Below are positions 1 through 10,841 of a DNA stretch of 64,000 nt, in pieces (the stretch's first letter is position 1; each line of letters begins with the position of its first letter). Origin of the DNA: Scilla litardierei. Lineage: Eukaryota > Streptophyta > Magnoliopsida > Asparagales > Asparagaceae. The stretch lies in the NCBI GenBank assembly GCA_030789695.1, contig CM061141.1, positions 323,315,938 through 323,379,937 on the forward strand, written 5' to 3'. The notes beneath the pieces are model-generated. The model was not told the DNA's origin. It did not search any database and saw only the letters and a program-made list of their open reading frames with translations. The translations under genes were made by a program, and so were the position numbers.

Positions 1-1
1 G

Positions 2-1214
2 GCTCAACCCGAGCCGAATCCACGGGGCAACACCGGCCATATCAATGCGGTCGTTACGGTTACTACAAGAGGAGGGAAGGATACCACCCCCTGGCTCAAA
101 TTAAGGAACCCGTGGTGGAGAATCTACAAGAGAGTGAACCGGCAATTGAAGTAGAAAAAGAGAAGGAGCCGCAAGAAGGAGAAAAGTCTAGAATGGAGGA
201 GCTTATTGATGAGCGTCGATTTATGCCACCGGTGCCCTTCCCTCAGCGGCTAGCTAGAGCCAAGATGGAGAAACGGCTAGCCAAGTTTCTCGAGTATTTG
301 AGAGGGGTGAGCCTCAATATCCCCTTCCTCGACGCTTTAGTGGAAATCCCATCATATGCCAAGTTCTTAAAAGACTTGATCACAGGAAGGAAGAGGAAGG
401 AGAAGATAATGCTCGTGGAGGAAGGGACTTGGTTCACAAAGAGGGAAAAGGAGCCCGCCAAGCTTAAAGATCCGGGGAGTTTTCGGATTCCTTGCACTCT
501 AGGCGGCGTCCCCCTACAAAAGGCATTAGTAGACTTGGGGGCTAGTGTTAGCCTCATGCCCCTCTCCATATTCCGGAGGTTGAATACCGGCACGGATTTG
601 AAGCCTACCGACATGCGGATTCAACTAGCGGATGGGAGGATTACAAGACCGGTTGGGATAGCGGAGGACATCCCACTCCAAGTTCCGGGGGCATATGTTT
701 GCCATGCAATTTCGTGATAATGGACATCAAGGAGGAGGGCGATACATCACTCATACTCGGACGCCCGTTCCTCGCCACTGCCGGTGTCATCGTCGATGGG
801 CGGGAGGGGACCCTCACCTTGAACGTCGGTAACATCGAAGTGGAGCTTCATATACCGAAGACAATGAAGCACATGCCATATCACGAGGAGCTTGACTACA
901 TGGACCTCCTTGATGAGGTCATTGAAGAGGTGATACCCCATTCCATCGGCACACCCCACGAAGATAGCTTCGAAGAAGGCCTAGATTTGGCCGAGGAAGA
1001 GAAGATGGAGCACTCTCCCGATATCTCCATGGCAATTGATGATGGCGACGCTGATGTCGCAAGAATACGGGAGCTCTGCAAGCTCTCAAAGTTGAGGACT
1101 CCAAAGAAAGCTCCACCGATACGAAGATCGGTGTCACCAGTGAAGAGGAAGACCGGAGCAAGCTCTAGCTTGGGGGAGCCACCCCCTAACATTGCCCATG
1201 AAGAAGGGGGCTGA
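2..1214 (+). pseudogene. Athila gag C-terminus and aspartic protease, frameshifted
   Basis: This encodes the end of the capsid polyprotein and the retropepsin that matures it. The first part (from base 2) reads PRGNTGHINA, a typical Athila gag tail, and changes frame near 105. The protease follows in 112-717, with KALVDLGASVSLMPL at about residues 137-151; DLGAS is the normal Athila form of the DTG active site. A second frameshift near 693-699 moves reading into 699-1214, where VIMDI and ILGRPFLATAGV form the protease flap and C-terminal part. An acidic tail ends at a clean TGA. Normally RT would follow; here the post-pol motif comes next, so this is a gag-protease-only derivative. Confidence 0.88.
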
Positions 1215-1322
1215 GGAAGACCTCACACCACCATGATCCAAATCCAAGTGGTCTTCCAAGAAAGTTCGACGGGTGCATCCTGTATGCACCCAACATCAAG
1301 CGTTAATTGAAAATCAATAGGG

Positions 1323-1370
1323 GTCGAGCTCAGGACCTAAAACGAGCGCTTGTCGGGAGGCAACCCGACG
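1323..1370 (+). other. Conserved Athila post-pol motif with short hairpin
   Basis: The segment reads GTCGAGCTCAGGACCTAAAA and then a GAGCGCTT box followed by GGGAGGCAACCCG. A related copy lies at 37880-37927, directly after the integrase of Athila-F. GTCGGG (1352-1357) and CCCGAC (1364-1369) can pair. Its position marks the end of pol, which shows that Athila-A lacks everything from RT to integrase. Confidence 0.7.
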
Positions 1371-1638
1371 GTTATCGCGTTTTTCTATCTTTGGTTTTGT
1401 TTTTTGTTTTAGATTTTATTAGTGGTTTTGAGTCGTTCGCCCGAAATTTTTTGACAACGGGTCCTATTTTCTTTGACAGGAGAGGAGAACGGGATATCTA
1501 TCATATGGAGGATGACTAAGGCGAAGAAGAGCGCTCCAGGAAGGCGCTCAAGGCTTAGGAGAAGGAAGAAATCAATTGGAGAAAGAAAAACAGAGACTAG
1601 AGCCAAAACGGAGCATCACAGCATAAAACAGAGCCTCA

Positions 1639-1972
1639 CTCGGCCGAGTACCATAACCACTCGGCCGAGCCACCAACGTCGTCCGCCCGAGTGGCGCACC
1701 AACGAGGGAAGTCTGCTGCACCCAACTCTCTGTTCTTTTCTCGATTTCAGAATAAATTGCCACTCGGCCGAGTATATATCTTCATTCGACCGAGTGAAAC
1801 TGATACGCTCCTAGGGCGAAAATTGCCGAGTAGCTTGTGCCACTCGGCCGAATCGACTTTTTCCACTCGGCCGAGGGTGGCAAAGCCACTCGGCCGAGTC
1901 GTAAGCAGCGAGGATTTTTTAAAATAATTTCGTTACGATCACTCGGCCGAGTGACTTCGCCACTCGGCCGAG
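1639..1972 (+). repeat. Cluster of CACTCGGCCGAGTG palindromes upstream of the env-like ORF
   Basis: About eight copies of the perfect palindromic core CTCGGCCGAG, mostly inside CACTCGGCCGAGTG, lie between 1639 and 1972. Diverged copies such as ATTCGACCGAGTG are interspersed. Spacing is irregular, so this is not a simple tandem array. The same motif is clustered in the LTR at 6789-7143. Confidence 0.85.
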
Positions 1973-1985
1973 TCGTAACTAATCC

Positions 1986-1992
1986 TATATAA
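1986..1992 (+). promoter_or_regulatory. Possible internal TATA box for the env-like transcript
   Basis: CTATATAAGCGG starts 14 bp after the last palindrome and precedes a GC-rich leader and a possible intron before the env-like ORF. An equivalent layout occurs in Athila-F (TATAAA at 39000-39005, just after a palindrome). Promoter function is inferred from position only. Confidence 0.35.
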
Positions 1993-2198
1993 GCGGACGC
2001 GGGCTCGGCACGGAATACAAAGCGTCAAATTTCTTTGATCGCCCGAACCCACGCCCGATCGACCCTCGCTCGCCCGCTGCCGCTTCCCACTCACCCGACC
2101 GCCGCCTAGACCACCCGACTGCCGGCGGCCGAGCGCCGACCATCAACCGCCCGAGTACCCCGACCGCCGGCGACTCCCTCGCCGCTGGCCGACCTCCG

Positions 2199-2358
2199 GT
2201 AACCCCTTTTCACCCGTTTTCTCCATTTTCTCGTATTTTCGACGATCCGTGCACTAATTGAGCCCCTAAATCAAATTAATTTCTTTATCTATCTATTATA
2301 CCCCTAACCTCCCATGTATTTTGAATTTTACACGCTGATATCGTTGTTTGATGTGTAG
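2199..2358 (+). other. Possible intron in the env-like leader
   Basis: A GC-rich stretch ends CCTCCG before GTAACCCC, and an AT-rich stretch ends TTTGATGTGTAG before GCAATCTTGG. This gives a 160-bp GT-AG interval with the composition contrast of a plant intron. A second donor-like CAG/GTACC follows near 2468. Splicing is predicted only. Confidence 0.3.
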
Positions 2359-2535
2359 GCAATCTTGGGGAGCTTAGGAGAGCCTTGGGGAGCTTCCGTG
2401 GCACGCTTTTGGCCTAGAGGAGGCGGCGTCTTCGCACGCATCCGCTGATTTGCTCTTGTGGCGTGTTCAGGTACCATCGTTCTATTTATTTTGGCACGCC
2501 GCGTTTTACTTGTTGGGTGAGCACTCGGGGCGCAC

Positions 2536-4585
2536 ATGCCGCCCCGCACACGGCCACACTCTAGGAGAGCTTCCGCCAAGCGGAAGCGGCCGGATGAGCC
2601 CGGCCCCTCCCACGAGATGGAGGACTCTCCGTCGCCTACACCACCTCACCCCACACAGCCACAGCCTGTCGACCCAGTCCACCCACAGCCACTCCCAGCC
2701 GACCCCATCCACCCACAGCCACCACAGGCTCCTATCGTCGGGCCGTTGGTATTACGTTCCGAAACGACGCACATCGCGTCGCTTTTGAGCATATCGCCCA
2801 GTGCTCGATAGTGCCCTCCAGGTTCGCACACCTTGTAGACCTAGACCGCCTGGGGGTACTCGAGGGGATGCTCATGTTGTACGACAACATGGGTTGGCGA
2901 GACTTTCTTTCCGTGTCGACGGACACCTACGTCTGTCCGACACTCGAGGTGCTCAGCTCGATCGCCCAGACCGCTGAGGGATGCTCCTTCCGACTCATGG
3001 ATCGAGAGTGTCAGATCACTCTCGATATGTTTTGAGCGTTCTTTCAGTGGCCCGCTGTCCCCACACCCGACCGAGCCTACACCCACACACACATCCCTCC
3101 CCCATCCTTCGATTCACACACCTTCTGGGCCCGGATCACAGGCTTACCACCGGCCTTTGACCCTAGTAGGGCCAAGGCCTCGGCCATAGTCCACCCTTGC
3201 CTCCGCATAGCACAGCGCCTTATAGCGACCACCTTTCTGGCGAGGTACGAGCCTGGGACGATGTCTACGCCTGAGCTCTATATGCTCTACGCGATGACTC
3301 GTCCCAGAGTTCTTGATAGGGATGGAGTTACGTTGGTCCCCGCCGTTGAGATAGACGTCGCTAGCTGGTTTTTGGACCGCATCATCGTATCGGTGGGCGC
3401 TCGCTCTCCGATATGTTGCGGCGGCCTGATCACCCTGCTAGCCCTGATGACCGGCGAGGACCTTCCGGCTGACCTGCGACGAGCCTCGGGGCCCACTGCA
3501 CTTTCGATAGACGTCATGGCCCGGATGAAGATGCTTCATCCTCACGGCCAGCGGCACTAGGTTTGGTTACACGGTCCGTACGGTGCTGACTACATGATCC
3601 TTCGGAGCCCCGCTCGGACACACTTAGGACCAGCACACGACGACTGGCTTCCGATGATGGATCTCCTGATCCCCGCCGCCTATGTGCTAGAGGCCGAGGG
3701 AGCTGAGCCTGCACCACCTGCACACCCTGCACCGCCAGCTGACCATGTGTTCCCTCAGCCTGAGCTTGCACTTTCTGCCGCTCCCGACACTTCTGTCCCC
3801 ACTTCTGCCAGTGTCGGGAGTACACTTGCTGAGCCTACGCCCACCACGTCTACGACTACCACCACCACTGCTGTGTCCTTGTCGGTTGAGCCACTCACCT
3901 CTCTGCTACCCGAGCGTCCACCCACCATACCTGAGAGCGGCGAGCCTTCTTTCGCTGCTGTCGTGGAGACATGGCCAGTATGATCTCCGCTGGGATTTCA
4001 CCTTTTGGACCCCACACTTCCTCCCCAGCGGTCGACCCTTCTGTCTCCACCGTAGCCGTTCTATCTGAGAATGTCGTGACGTCTGTCCCCACTTCTGTGT
4101 CACTGACCTCTCTTGCCGCCTCGTCACCGATTTTGTCTTCCACTCCCACTGCTGCTGCTTCCACCTCACACCAGCCTGCGTCCCAGCGTCGCACTGAGGC
4201 TGGACATCCACTAGTGAGCACAGCACCCGTACCACCCATGCCTGTTGTCCCGATCACCTACACCGCCCGTGTTAGACAGCCCCGACCAGCTCAGCCTAGA
4301 CCTGTCCGTCCCTCTGCTCCACCACCCCCTGACGCCTTAGTTCAGAGCATTCACGCTCTTGAGGGGGCGTTGAGTGGACTCCGGGGCGATTTTAGGGCAT
4401 TGTCTTCCACAGTCACCGCCAGGCAGCACCGCCTCGAGCTACTTCCCAGCATTCACTATTGCTTGACCCAGATTCTCGAGCGAATGCCCCGACCACCACC
4501 CACCCAGCAGATTGTTCCACGCCCACCACCACCACCACCCCCACCTCCGCCTCAGGACGGAGATGGCGCAGCCCCACCAGCTTAG
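2536..4585 (+). pseudogene. Athila ORF1 (env-like) protein, degenerate
   Basis: This is the extra ORF that Athila elements carry between pol and the 3' LTR. Its role is unknown; it has been compared to envelope genes by position. It starts MPPRTRPHSRR with a basic, then proline-rich, N-terminus, as does the copy in Athila-F (MPPCRSRP). After a frameshift near 2750 comes the family domain, with blocks such as AFEHIAQCSIVPSRFAHL and GVLEGMLMLYDNMGWRDFL. In-frame stops occur at 3033-3035 (after DMF, where family members have Trp) and 3558-3560, with another frame change near 3975. The C-terminal part is Pro/Thr/Ser-rich and ends in a polyproline run. No convincing signal peptide was seen. Confidence 0.75.
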
Positions 4586-6478
4586 GCACACCCTTGATGC
4601 CACCGTTTTTCTTGTCGTTATGCTGCCCATTCTCTGCTTGGTCCTGATGCTTTTTGCCCACCCCCCTCCCCTCACTATTTTTGTCCACATTTTGATCATA
4701 TCATTCTATATCCTTTTTTTGGGAGTGAGGGAGAGTATTTTTGGTAATACACACATTTTTGCATCACTCTTTTCCTTGCATGCATCACATTCGCATCATA
4801 TTTTTCATTTTGTTATTTTTATCTCTTTTTATCATGCATGCATACCCACCCCCTCCCATTACACGTCTCTCGGTGTGCCACACGTCGCATATTGAGGACA
4901 CTGTGCACTTTAGCTTGGGGGAGTGAGTTCTCACGTTTTTTGCTTTTGTCACCTTTTATTTTTAGTTTCTCCACGTTTTTCCACTTTATCACTCGCTTTT
5001 TCATCACTTTTTCATTTTTTTACCATGCATCACGTTTTCCTTATTTTTCTTGTGTGTTGCATTGTAAATAGTTTTTATTTTCGTTTATCTTTATTTCTTT
5101 CATCTTTTGCTAGAGATGACTTTTCTGTGATGATGATGACGTGGTGTTAGCTTTTCTCTATATGCATGCTATATTTGTCATGTCATAGCCTCTTATTTCT
5201 GATATCATATGCTGTGTTCTGCTTTGCATTTAGAAATAGTAACCCACTCTCTTTGGTGTATGAAAATGGTTGAAATTCTATTATTAGCTGATGTCTGATG
5301 ATTTATATGTATGCTATCGTAGAAAACACACCAAGATTCACACATTGATGCTTATATCTGGAGTACTGCTTTCCTTTCTCTCATATCACTTCTTATTGCA
5401 TGACTTGTACTTTTCACTTCGGGTTGATTGAATTGTTGCTAGTAATGATAAATCTGGATTAGTTTACTTTTTGAGATTAAACTGAGTAGATTATATTACC
5501 CTGCTGAAGTTGTCATGCACGTCCTATATAGTGAACTGAGAGATACATTTATTTCTTTATCCACATATCTTGAACATTATTTCTCTATTTTAAATTCGTT
5601 GGTGAATCTCCCCTTAGCGATTCTATTATTGGCATTCCCCCGTTATTAAAATCACATGCTCCAAATTCCCCGAAATCCAAAGAAAAAAAATACTTGTATA
5701 TCCTTCTCTTTGATTTGGGATCATTGTGTATATATGCTATAAAAGAAAAAGAAAAAAAAGATTTGAGAATAAGAAAAGAAAAGAGAAAAGTAGTTCGAAA
5801 ACGATCCCATCTCATATACTTTGTCTCTTTCTTCCCTCTTTTGTTTTATTTTTGACTTTTGGAGCTTCATAAAAATGGGGATGTAAACATCGTTTTATAT
5901 ATGCCACCACGGTTATAGATAAGCTTGGGGGAGAGAATCCAATGATGTGTGAGAGAGTGACTACTTGACGGGCATGACGACCTAGGCTAAGTAATATCTT
6001 ATACTCGACTAGATTGCTAAAGTTTCACGAAATCCAGAAATCTACGCTTAGCATTCATTTCATGAAAACCGCACTTTTTCCATTCTTACTACTCTATCGT
6101 GTGATATCTCTTATACTCCCTATAGGAAGCATTCAATTGAAAAGTGTGTGATCTACGATATTGTATACCGCTTTAGATGCTTCAGACGATGTTAATCTTA
6201 GAATTATTCCATTTTTCATGCTATATCGATATTCTTGGGTTTTCTATTTCAAATGCATCATTATACTATGGTATCAAAATAAAAGACTTTAACATGTGTT
6301 TTATATTCGATGCATGCTATGTGAGTAAGCAAAACCCACGTCCTGAGAAAAATGATCTAGCAACTTCCCTCTTCGTTTTCAATTTTGCTTTTCGTTTTCC
6401 TTTTTCCACCTTTCCGCCGTTTTCTCTATCCACCGGGATCTCTTTTTACTTATCTTCCTCGAGGACGAGTAAGAGGTA
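4586..6478 (+). other. Athila-A 3' UTR with internal polypurine-tract-like motifs
   Basis: There is no coding sequence here; the stretch is T-rich then AT-rich. AGCTTGGGGGA, the sequence that primes plus-strand DNA at the LTR border, also occurs at 4912-4922 (preceded by GAGGACACTG) and at 5922-5932. The same arrangement is present in Athila-F. Confidence 0.8.
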
Positions 6479-6489
6479 AGCTTGGGGGA
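6479..6489 (+). other. Polypurine tract of Athila-A
   Basis: AGCTTGGGGGA lies immediately before the LTR start and is preceded by GAGGACGAGTAAGAGGTA. The tract and the bases just before it are identical in Athila-F (41401-41429), although the two LTRs are different families. Confidence 0.8.
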
Positions 6490-6492
6490 TTT

Positions 6493-8283
6493 TGATCACT
6501 CCGTATTTTACACCTTTTTTCTGCATGTTTGCATGCCATTTAGATCGCTCAAATCACGTTTTTCACGTTTATTCGGCAATATTGCGATGCTTTTCACGAT
6601 TTGTTGTTTTTGCCGCATTTAAGGAGATTTGGAGCGATTTGGAGTGATTCTGAGATACACCCACTCCGGAGTGTCACCGACGACTCCCTTGAGGGGTATT
6701 TTGCTATTGGAGAGGAGTGGAAGGAGAAAGAACGTCGTAGGAGCGACGAGGAGGCGAAGATATGAAGTTTGGGCATTTTTAGCACGTCACTCGGTCGAGT
6801 GAAGGAGTCACTCGGCCGACCATAGGAAGCCCGCTCGACCGGCCAGATCGGACACGCAACAGGCGTGCACTCGGCCGAGCATCGCCATGCCACTCGGCCG
6901 AGCACCGAGTCACCCACCGCCCGAGTGGAGCCAAGACGACGACATCAAAAAATCACCAACTCTCTGTTTTCCGTCAGTCTGCTCTGATGACTGACTCGGC
7001 CGAGTGGAGAAAGACGGTCCGCCCGAGTGACTACCGCCGTCCGCCCGAGTGACCTCCGAGGAGACGACCCCCGAGACCCCCAACTCTCTGTTTTTATACA
7101 GGGTTCGTCACTCGGCCGAGTGACATTTGTCACTCGGCCGAGTGAGCCACGCTGCCTGTAGCGGAAACTGCGGATTTGAGGCTGCGCAGGGGCATTTTCG
7201 TCAGGGTTTTTTGGGCGATTTTGGGGGTATTTAACCCCAGTTTTTAACCTAGTTTAGAGAGATTTTTCAGAACTTTTTGCAGCTTTTTAGATTAACTTTT
7301 TAGGGATTAGATTTAGCTTGAAGGGAGGAGAGAAAAGTGAGATTTTGTTGGATGCTACCTTGTTCTTCATTGGTTTGTATTTCTCTCCCTCAAAAACTCA
7401 ATTTTTATTGATATTCTGAATATTGCTATGAATTCCATGGGTTTTATTTGCGAATTTCTGTTGCACTCTATTATGAATTGTGAGTAGTTCATCGTCTTAG
7501 GGCGTAGGGATGAACCCTAAGAGCCCAATTTCGAAATTGTGATGAATTGGTAAAACTATTGCTAGGATTGATTGGTTAGTTTGGGATTGCTATAATACGA
7601 ATAGCTAGAGTTTCATACCGATTGGGATTTGTAAGAGATTAGATCCCAATTCGATAGGAAACCCTAGATATTCGAATTGGGTTGCAATTGAATTCCTCCG
7701 GAATCGGTTTGCAATAGATTGGACCGAGACTAGGGTTTTTCAATTGCAATTCTATACCAATACCCGTTTGCAAGAGATTGGATGGGTAGGAACTATCCCA
7801 AACTTGGTCGTAGCTCGAGTTTGCACGAGAGTGGGATCGAGATACGATGGAACGATGATGTTGTCCTTCACGCTAGTTTGCCTAGGTTAGGGTTTGCAAG
7901 AGATTGGACCCTACCCTAGGTTGGCTATAGACCGGCAATAGCGCGAGAGCGTGAGCTTGGTTCCACATTTAGTTGCAACTAGTTCACCCAATTTTCAAGC
8001 CTAGCAATTGCGAAACCTACGTGTCACAATGATGAGATACGGCAAGTAGCGGGGATTCCCTATCCCCTAAGCGTTTTTATTAATTTGTTAATCTCTTTAT
8101 ACATTTAAACGACTGTGACCGCACATTGCGAACATTCTCCCGACTTTTCCTATAGCCAGGTGATTCGAAGAAGACACTGTTATTAGGCCTCCCTGTGTTC
8201 GATACCTGCTCGCCGCTACACCGTGCGCTTGCGGTAAGACTACGATCGTCGCCGCTCCGGGACGTGTATCCGGGGCGCGATCA
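6493..8283 (+). mobile_element. Athila-A 3' LTR
   Basis: The 1791-bp LTR begins TGATCACTCC directly after the polypurine tract and ends GGCGCGATCA where copia sequence resumes. It contains a second cluster of CTCGGCCGAG palindromes (6789-7143), a TATTTAA box at 7228-7234, and a low-complexity stretch (about 7620-7920) in which GATTGG and GGGTTT phrases recur. Only one LTR is in the window, so divergence cannot be measured. Confidence 0.85.
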
Positions 8284-9031
8284 GTGTACTTGAGGATGAC
8301 ACTTATCCATATGGAATTTTTTAAGTAATTTCCTTGTGTATGTGGATTGATTTAACAGGATTCATCCGCTAAGATGTTCTATATGTAGGCCAAAACAATA
8401 TTTAGTCTTCCCTAAGTCTTTCATTTCAAACGTTAGTTTGAGGCTTGCAGATATATCATCAATCTCTGCAGGGGATCCGATGAGGTTTAAGTTGTCTACA
8501 TAGATGGCTATTAATACGAATCATGTTCCCGTGGTTTTAATGAAAATACACGGGCAGATTTCGTTATTTGGTGAAACCTTGTTGAACAAGGAATTCACTC
8601 AGTCTGTTATACCACATTTTTTCTGATTGTTTAAGACCATATAATGATCTTTGAAGCTTTAACAGAATAGACGTCCCGAGGTCTATCTTTTATTTCTGTT
8701 GGTATTTTGAAACCATCTGGAAGTTCATATAGATATCTTTATCTATATTGCCATATAGGTATGCAGTCACAACGTCCATGAGCTGTATTTCTAGGCCTTC
8801 CATTTATGTTAAGCTTATTATGAATCGGAATGTGACCGCATCCATAACTAGGAAATATGAATCTTCATAATCTATCCCCGGTCGTTGGGAAAATCCCTGA
8901 GCTACAAGCCGTGCTTTGTAGCAGACGATCTGATTATTCTCATTTCTTTTCCTTACTAATACCCAATTGTATCCCACAGGTTTTACACCTCTTGGTGTCT
9001 GGACTACTGGTCTATAGACTTTGCGTTTCAA
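8284..9031 (-). pseudogene. Copia reverse transcriptase, 5' part, interrupted
   Basis: This is the copia RT that copies element RNA to DNA. The minus strand reads NWVLVRKRNENN, YKARLVAQGFSQRPGIDYED and DAVTFRFIISL, hallmark copia RT blocks. The catalytic box is at 8491-8502 and reads YVDN instead of YVDD, so the second metal-binding Asp is lost. Downstream blocks DLGK, FGLHIEHLSG (followed by a stop) and YTRKLLKKFHMDKCHP continue to the Athila-A junction. Stops and frame changes between blocks show it is dead. Confidence 0.85.
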
Positions 9032-9232
9032 GAGTGAGTCCAGCTCTACTCCTACTGCCTCGTTCCACTTTGGCCAATCATCTCTGCGTTTTCATTCAGC
9101 TAGAGATCGTGGATCGATATCATCGTCGCATTGAGCGACGTGAACAACAATATCGAACGCGAAGTCGTCGACGACGACAGTGCTTTTTCTGTCCAGTACC
9201 TCCCCAGTACGTACAAAATTTAATGATATTTC

Positions 9233-9592
9233 TCATGTATTGTCCTCTTCGGGGGACTGAAGGAGGGGAGAGGTTACTGGTCCGAGCTCAGCATCCTGTG
9301 ATGGGATATTCTTTATTTCTCCAGGAATTTTCCTCTTGCAAGAGAATTTATCCTTGGATCCAGGCGGTAGTCCTCTTTTTATTTGAGGTACGGCCGATTC
9401 TGCTGCCGGTGGATTGCACCCATCTTTGGGGATCTCAATCCTAGCTGGCATATTGGCAGCATGGACGTGTGATCTGATAATCGTCTGGTTATCAGTGAAT
9501 TTGTCCGGTAGCAGATGTACTGTATTCTGAATGTGAAGGAACTTCAGGATCTCATCATCACACAGATTAGTACGCAGATCATAATGAGACAA
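9233..9592 (-). pseudogene. Copia integrase-RT linker
   Basis: The minus-strand reading includes DDEILKFLHIQNTVHLLPDKF and AANMPARIEIPKDG, followed by a low-conservation region. This matches the variable stretch between integrase and RT in copia polyproteins. It is not an enzyme domain. A deletion separates it from the integrase core upstream. Confidence 0.65.
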
Positions 9593-9639
9593 AGACTTAG
9601 TGTCCTAAGAAATGGTCTCTGAAGCTTCAGACTTTTTGG

Positions 9640-9990
9640 TTTGTGAGCCTAGTATAAGAAAAGAATTTTATGAAGATGCATCTATCAGTACCATAAAGTA
9701 CCGAAAGGGAAAACCTGATGGGTGAATTGGCCCACAAATGTCTCCATGTATTCTCTCCAAGAAGCCAGGAGACTCAAACCCCACTTTCAGGAGGGATGGT
9801 CTCGGGATTAGATTTACCCTTGTAACAGGGGGGGCAAGGAAATCACACTTTTAAAGAATTTTCAGGTTCTTCAAATTATGTCTACAGGATTGGGTTATAA
9901 TGCGGTGCATCATTACCGATCCTGTGTGACCTAGTCTACAATGCCGGAGAATGAATTCTGGAGATGTAGAACACTGTTGGTGCTCTATCA
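9640..9990 (-). pseudogene. Copia integrase fragment (zinc-binding region and start of catalytic core)
   Basis: Minus-strand reading gives LRHCRLGHTGSVMMHRI (pre-integrase HHCC region), then GFLERIHGDICGPIHPSG and FRYFMVLIDAS, the start of the integrase core with its first catalytic Asp (GDICGP). The core breaks off after DAS; the second Asp and the Glu are missing. Confidence 0.75.
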
Positions 9991-10609
9991 TATTAGCTTT
10001 TATAGGTTAGATATATATTTGATAAAGGCCTGACGGGAGTCCTTTAAAACGTTCTAGGATGGTTTTAATACCATCCTTATGACGAATAACATACAATTAT
10101 TCAACACTATTGAAATCATCAGTTTCCAAGTAATATCCGTTTAAACGGATGTCCTTGAAACTTATAGATTTCTGTTTGATTTTGAAGGAAATAAAACATC
10201 TTTTATTATAACTTACGTTTGGTTTAGGAGCAATAGAATTTCTTTACCTGATCCTTCTATTATATTTTTTAGTCCTGAAATTGCAGTGACGGGACCATTA
10301 TAATTAATGATGCTATTAAAATAGCATCTATCACGAAGGAAACGTGTGCGTGGAGGGAATATCCACAAGGCATTCACAAATCATCTCTAGAAAAGAATGT
10401 AAAATGTAAACACTTTTATGAAAAGTAAAACTACATTCAATTCATAAGGACATAATTGAAGATACATCAACACATTAATGATAAAGGCTGAAAAGATGAC
10501 TAAATTAGCTTTAGTCAAGGAGGTCGTCATTCACGAAATCCTTGGTGTTGAATCGAGTTGGAGGCTATATATCCACCAGATATGTTTCAGTGGAAGGCTT
10601 CAGGCTTGC

Positions 10610-10700
10610 CATATACAAATCTTGGAGGTAGCGTGGAGTACGACAGACCCAGAACCAATGTCTAGTCATATCACAGCTGTGACATTTGTCTTCTCAGTTT
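10610..10700 (-). pseudogene. Copia gag zinc knuckle
   Basis: The minus-strand reading CHSCDMTRHWFWVCRTPRYL fits the CX2CX4HX4C-type knuckle followed by the CRTPKHL-like block of copia gag; the knuckle spacing is retained. It binds element RNA in functional relatives. The protease normally following was not recognised in about 10000-10600. Confidence 0.6.
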
Positions 10701-10841
10701 TTCTTAGAAGCAGACGTATGGTCAGAGGTATTACTCTTCCACGTATTCTTTTTCTTCCCCTCATTATTGTTGTTCTGGGGAGGAGCGCTAGTCTGCTTCT
10801 TCGCAACTTTCCCCTTGTTGAATTTCCTTTGTGCTTGTTCT

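Larger units (their letters stand above)
1..8283 (+). mobile_element. Athila-A: partial Ty3/gypsy Athila retrotransposon, 3' part with 3' LTR
   Basis: The element enters from the left edge, so its 5' LTR and most of gag are outside the window. In order it shows a gag C-terminus and protease, the conserved Athila post-pol motif (about 1323-1370), an env-like ORF1 region (2536-4585), a long T-rich 3' UTR, a polypurine tract (6479-6489) and the 3' LTR (6493-8283). The RT, RNase H and integrase domains expected between protease and the post-pol motif are absent. The right border is exact because copia RT sequence on the minus strand starts at 8284. Assignment to Athila rests on the DLGAS protease motif, the ILGRPFLAT motif and the ORF1 domain. 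Confidence 0.9.

Noticed and set aside
2536..4585. True retroviral-type envelope gene in Athila-A
   Set aside because: The env-like label is positional. No signal peptide, fusion peptide or transmembrane segment was convincing, and the proline-rich tail does not fit.
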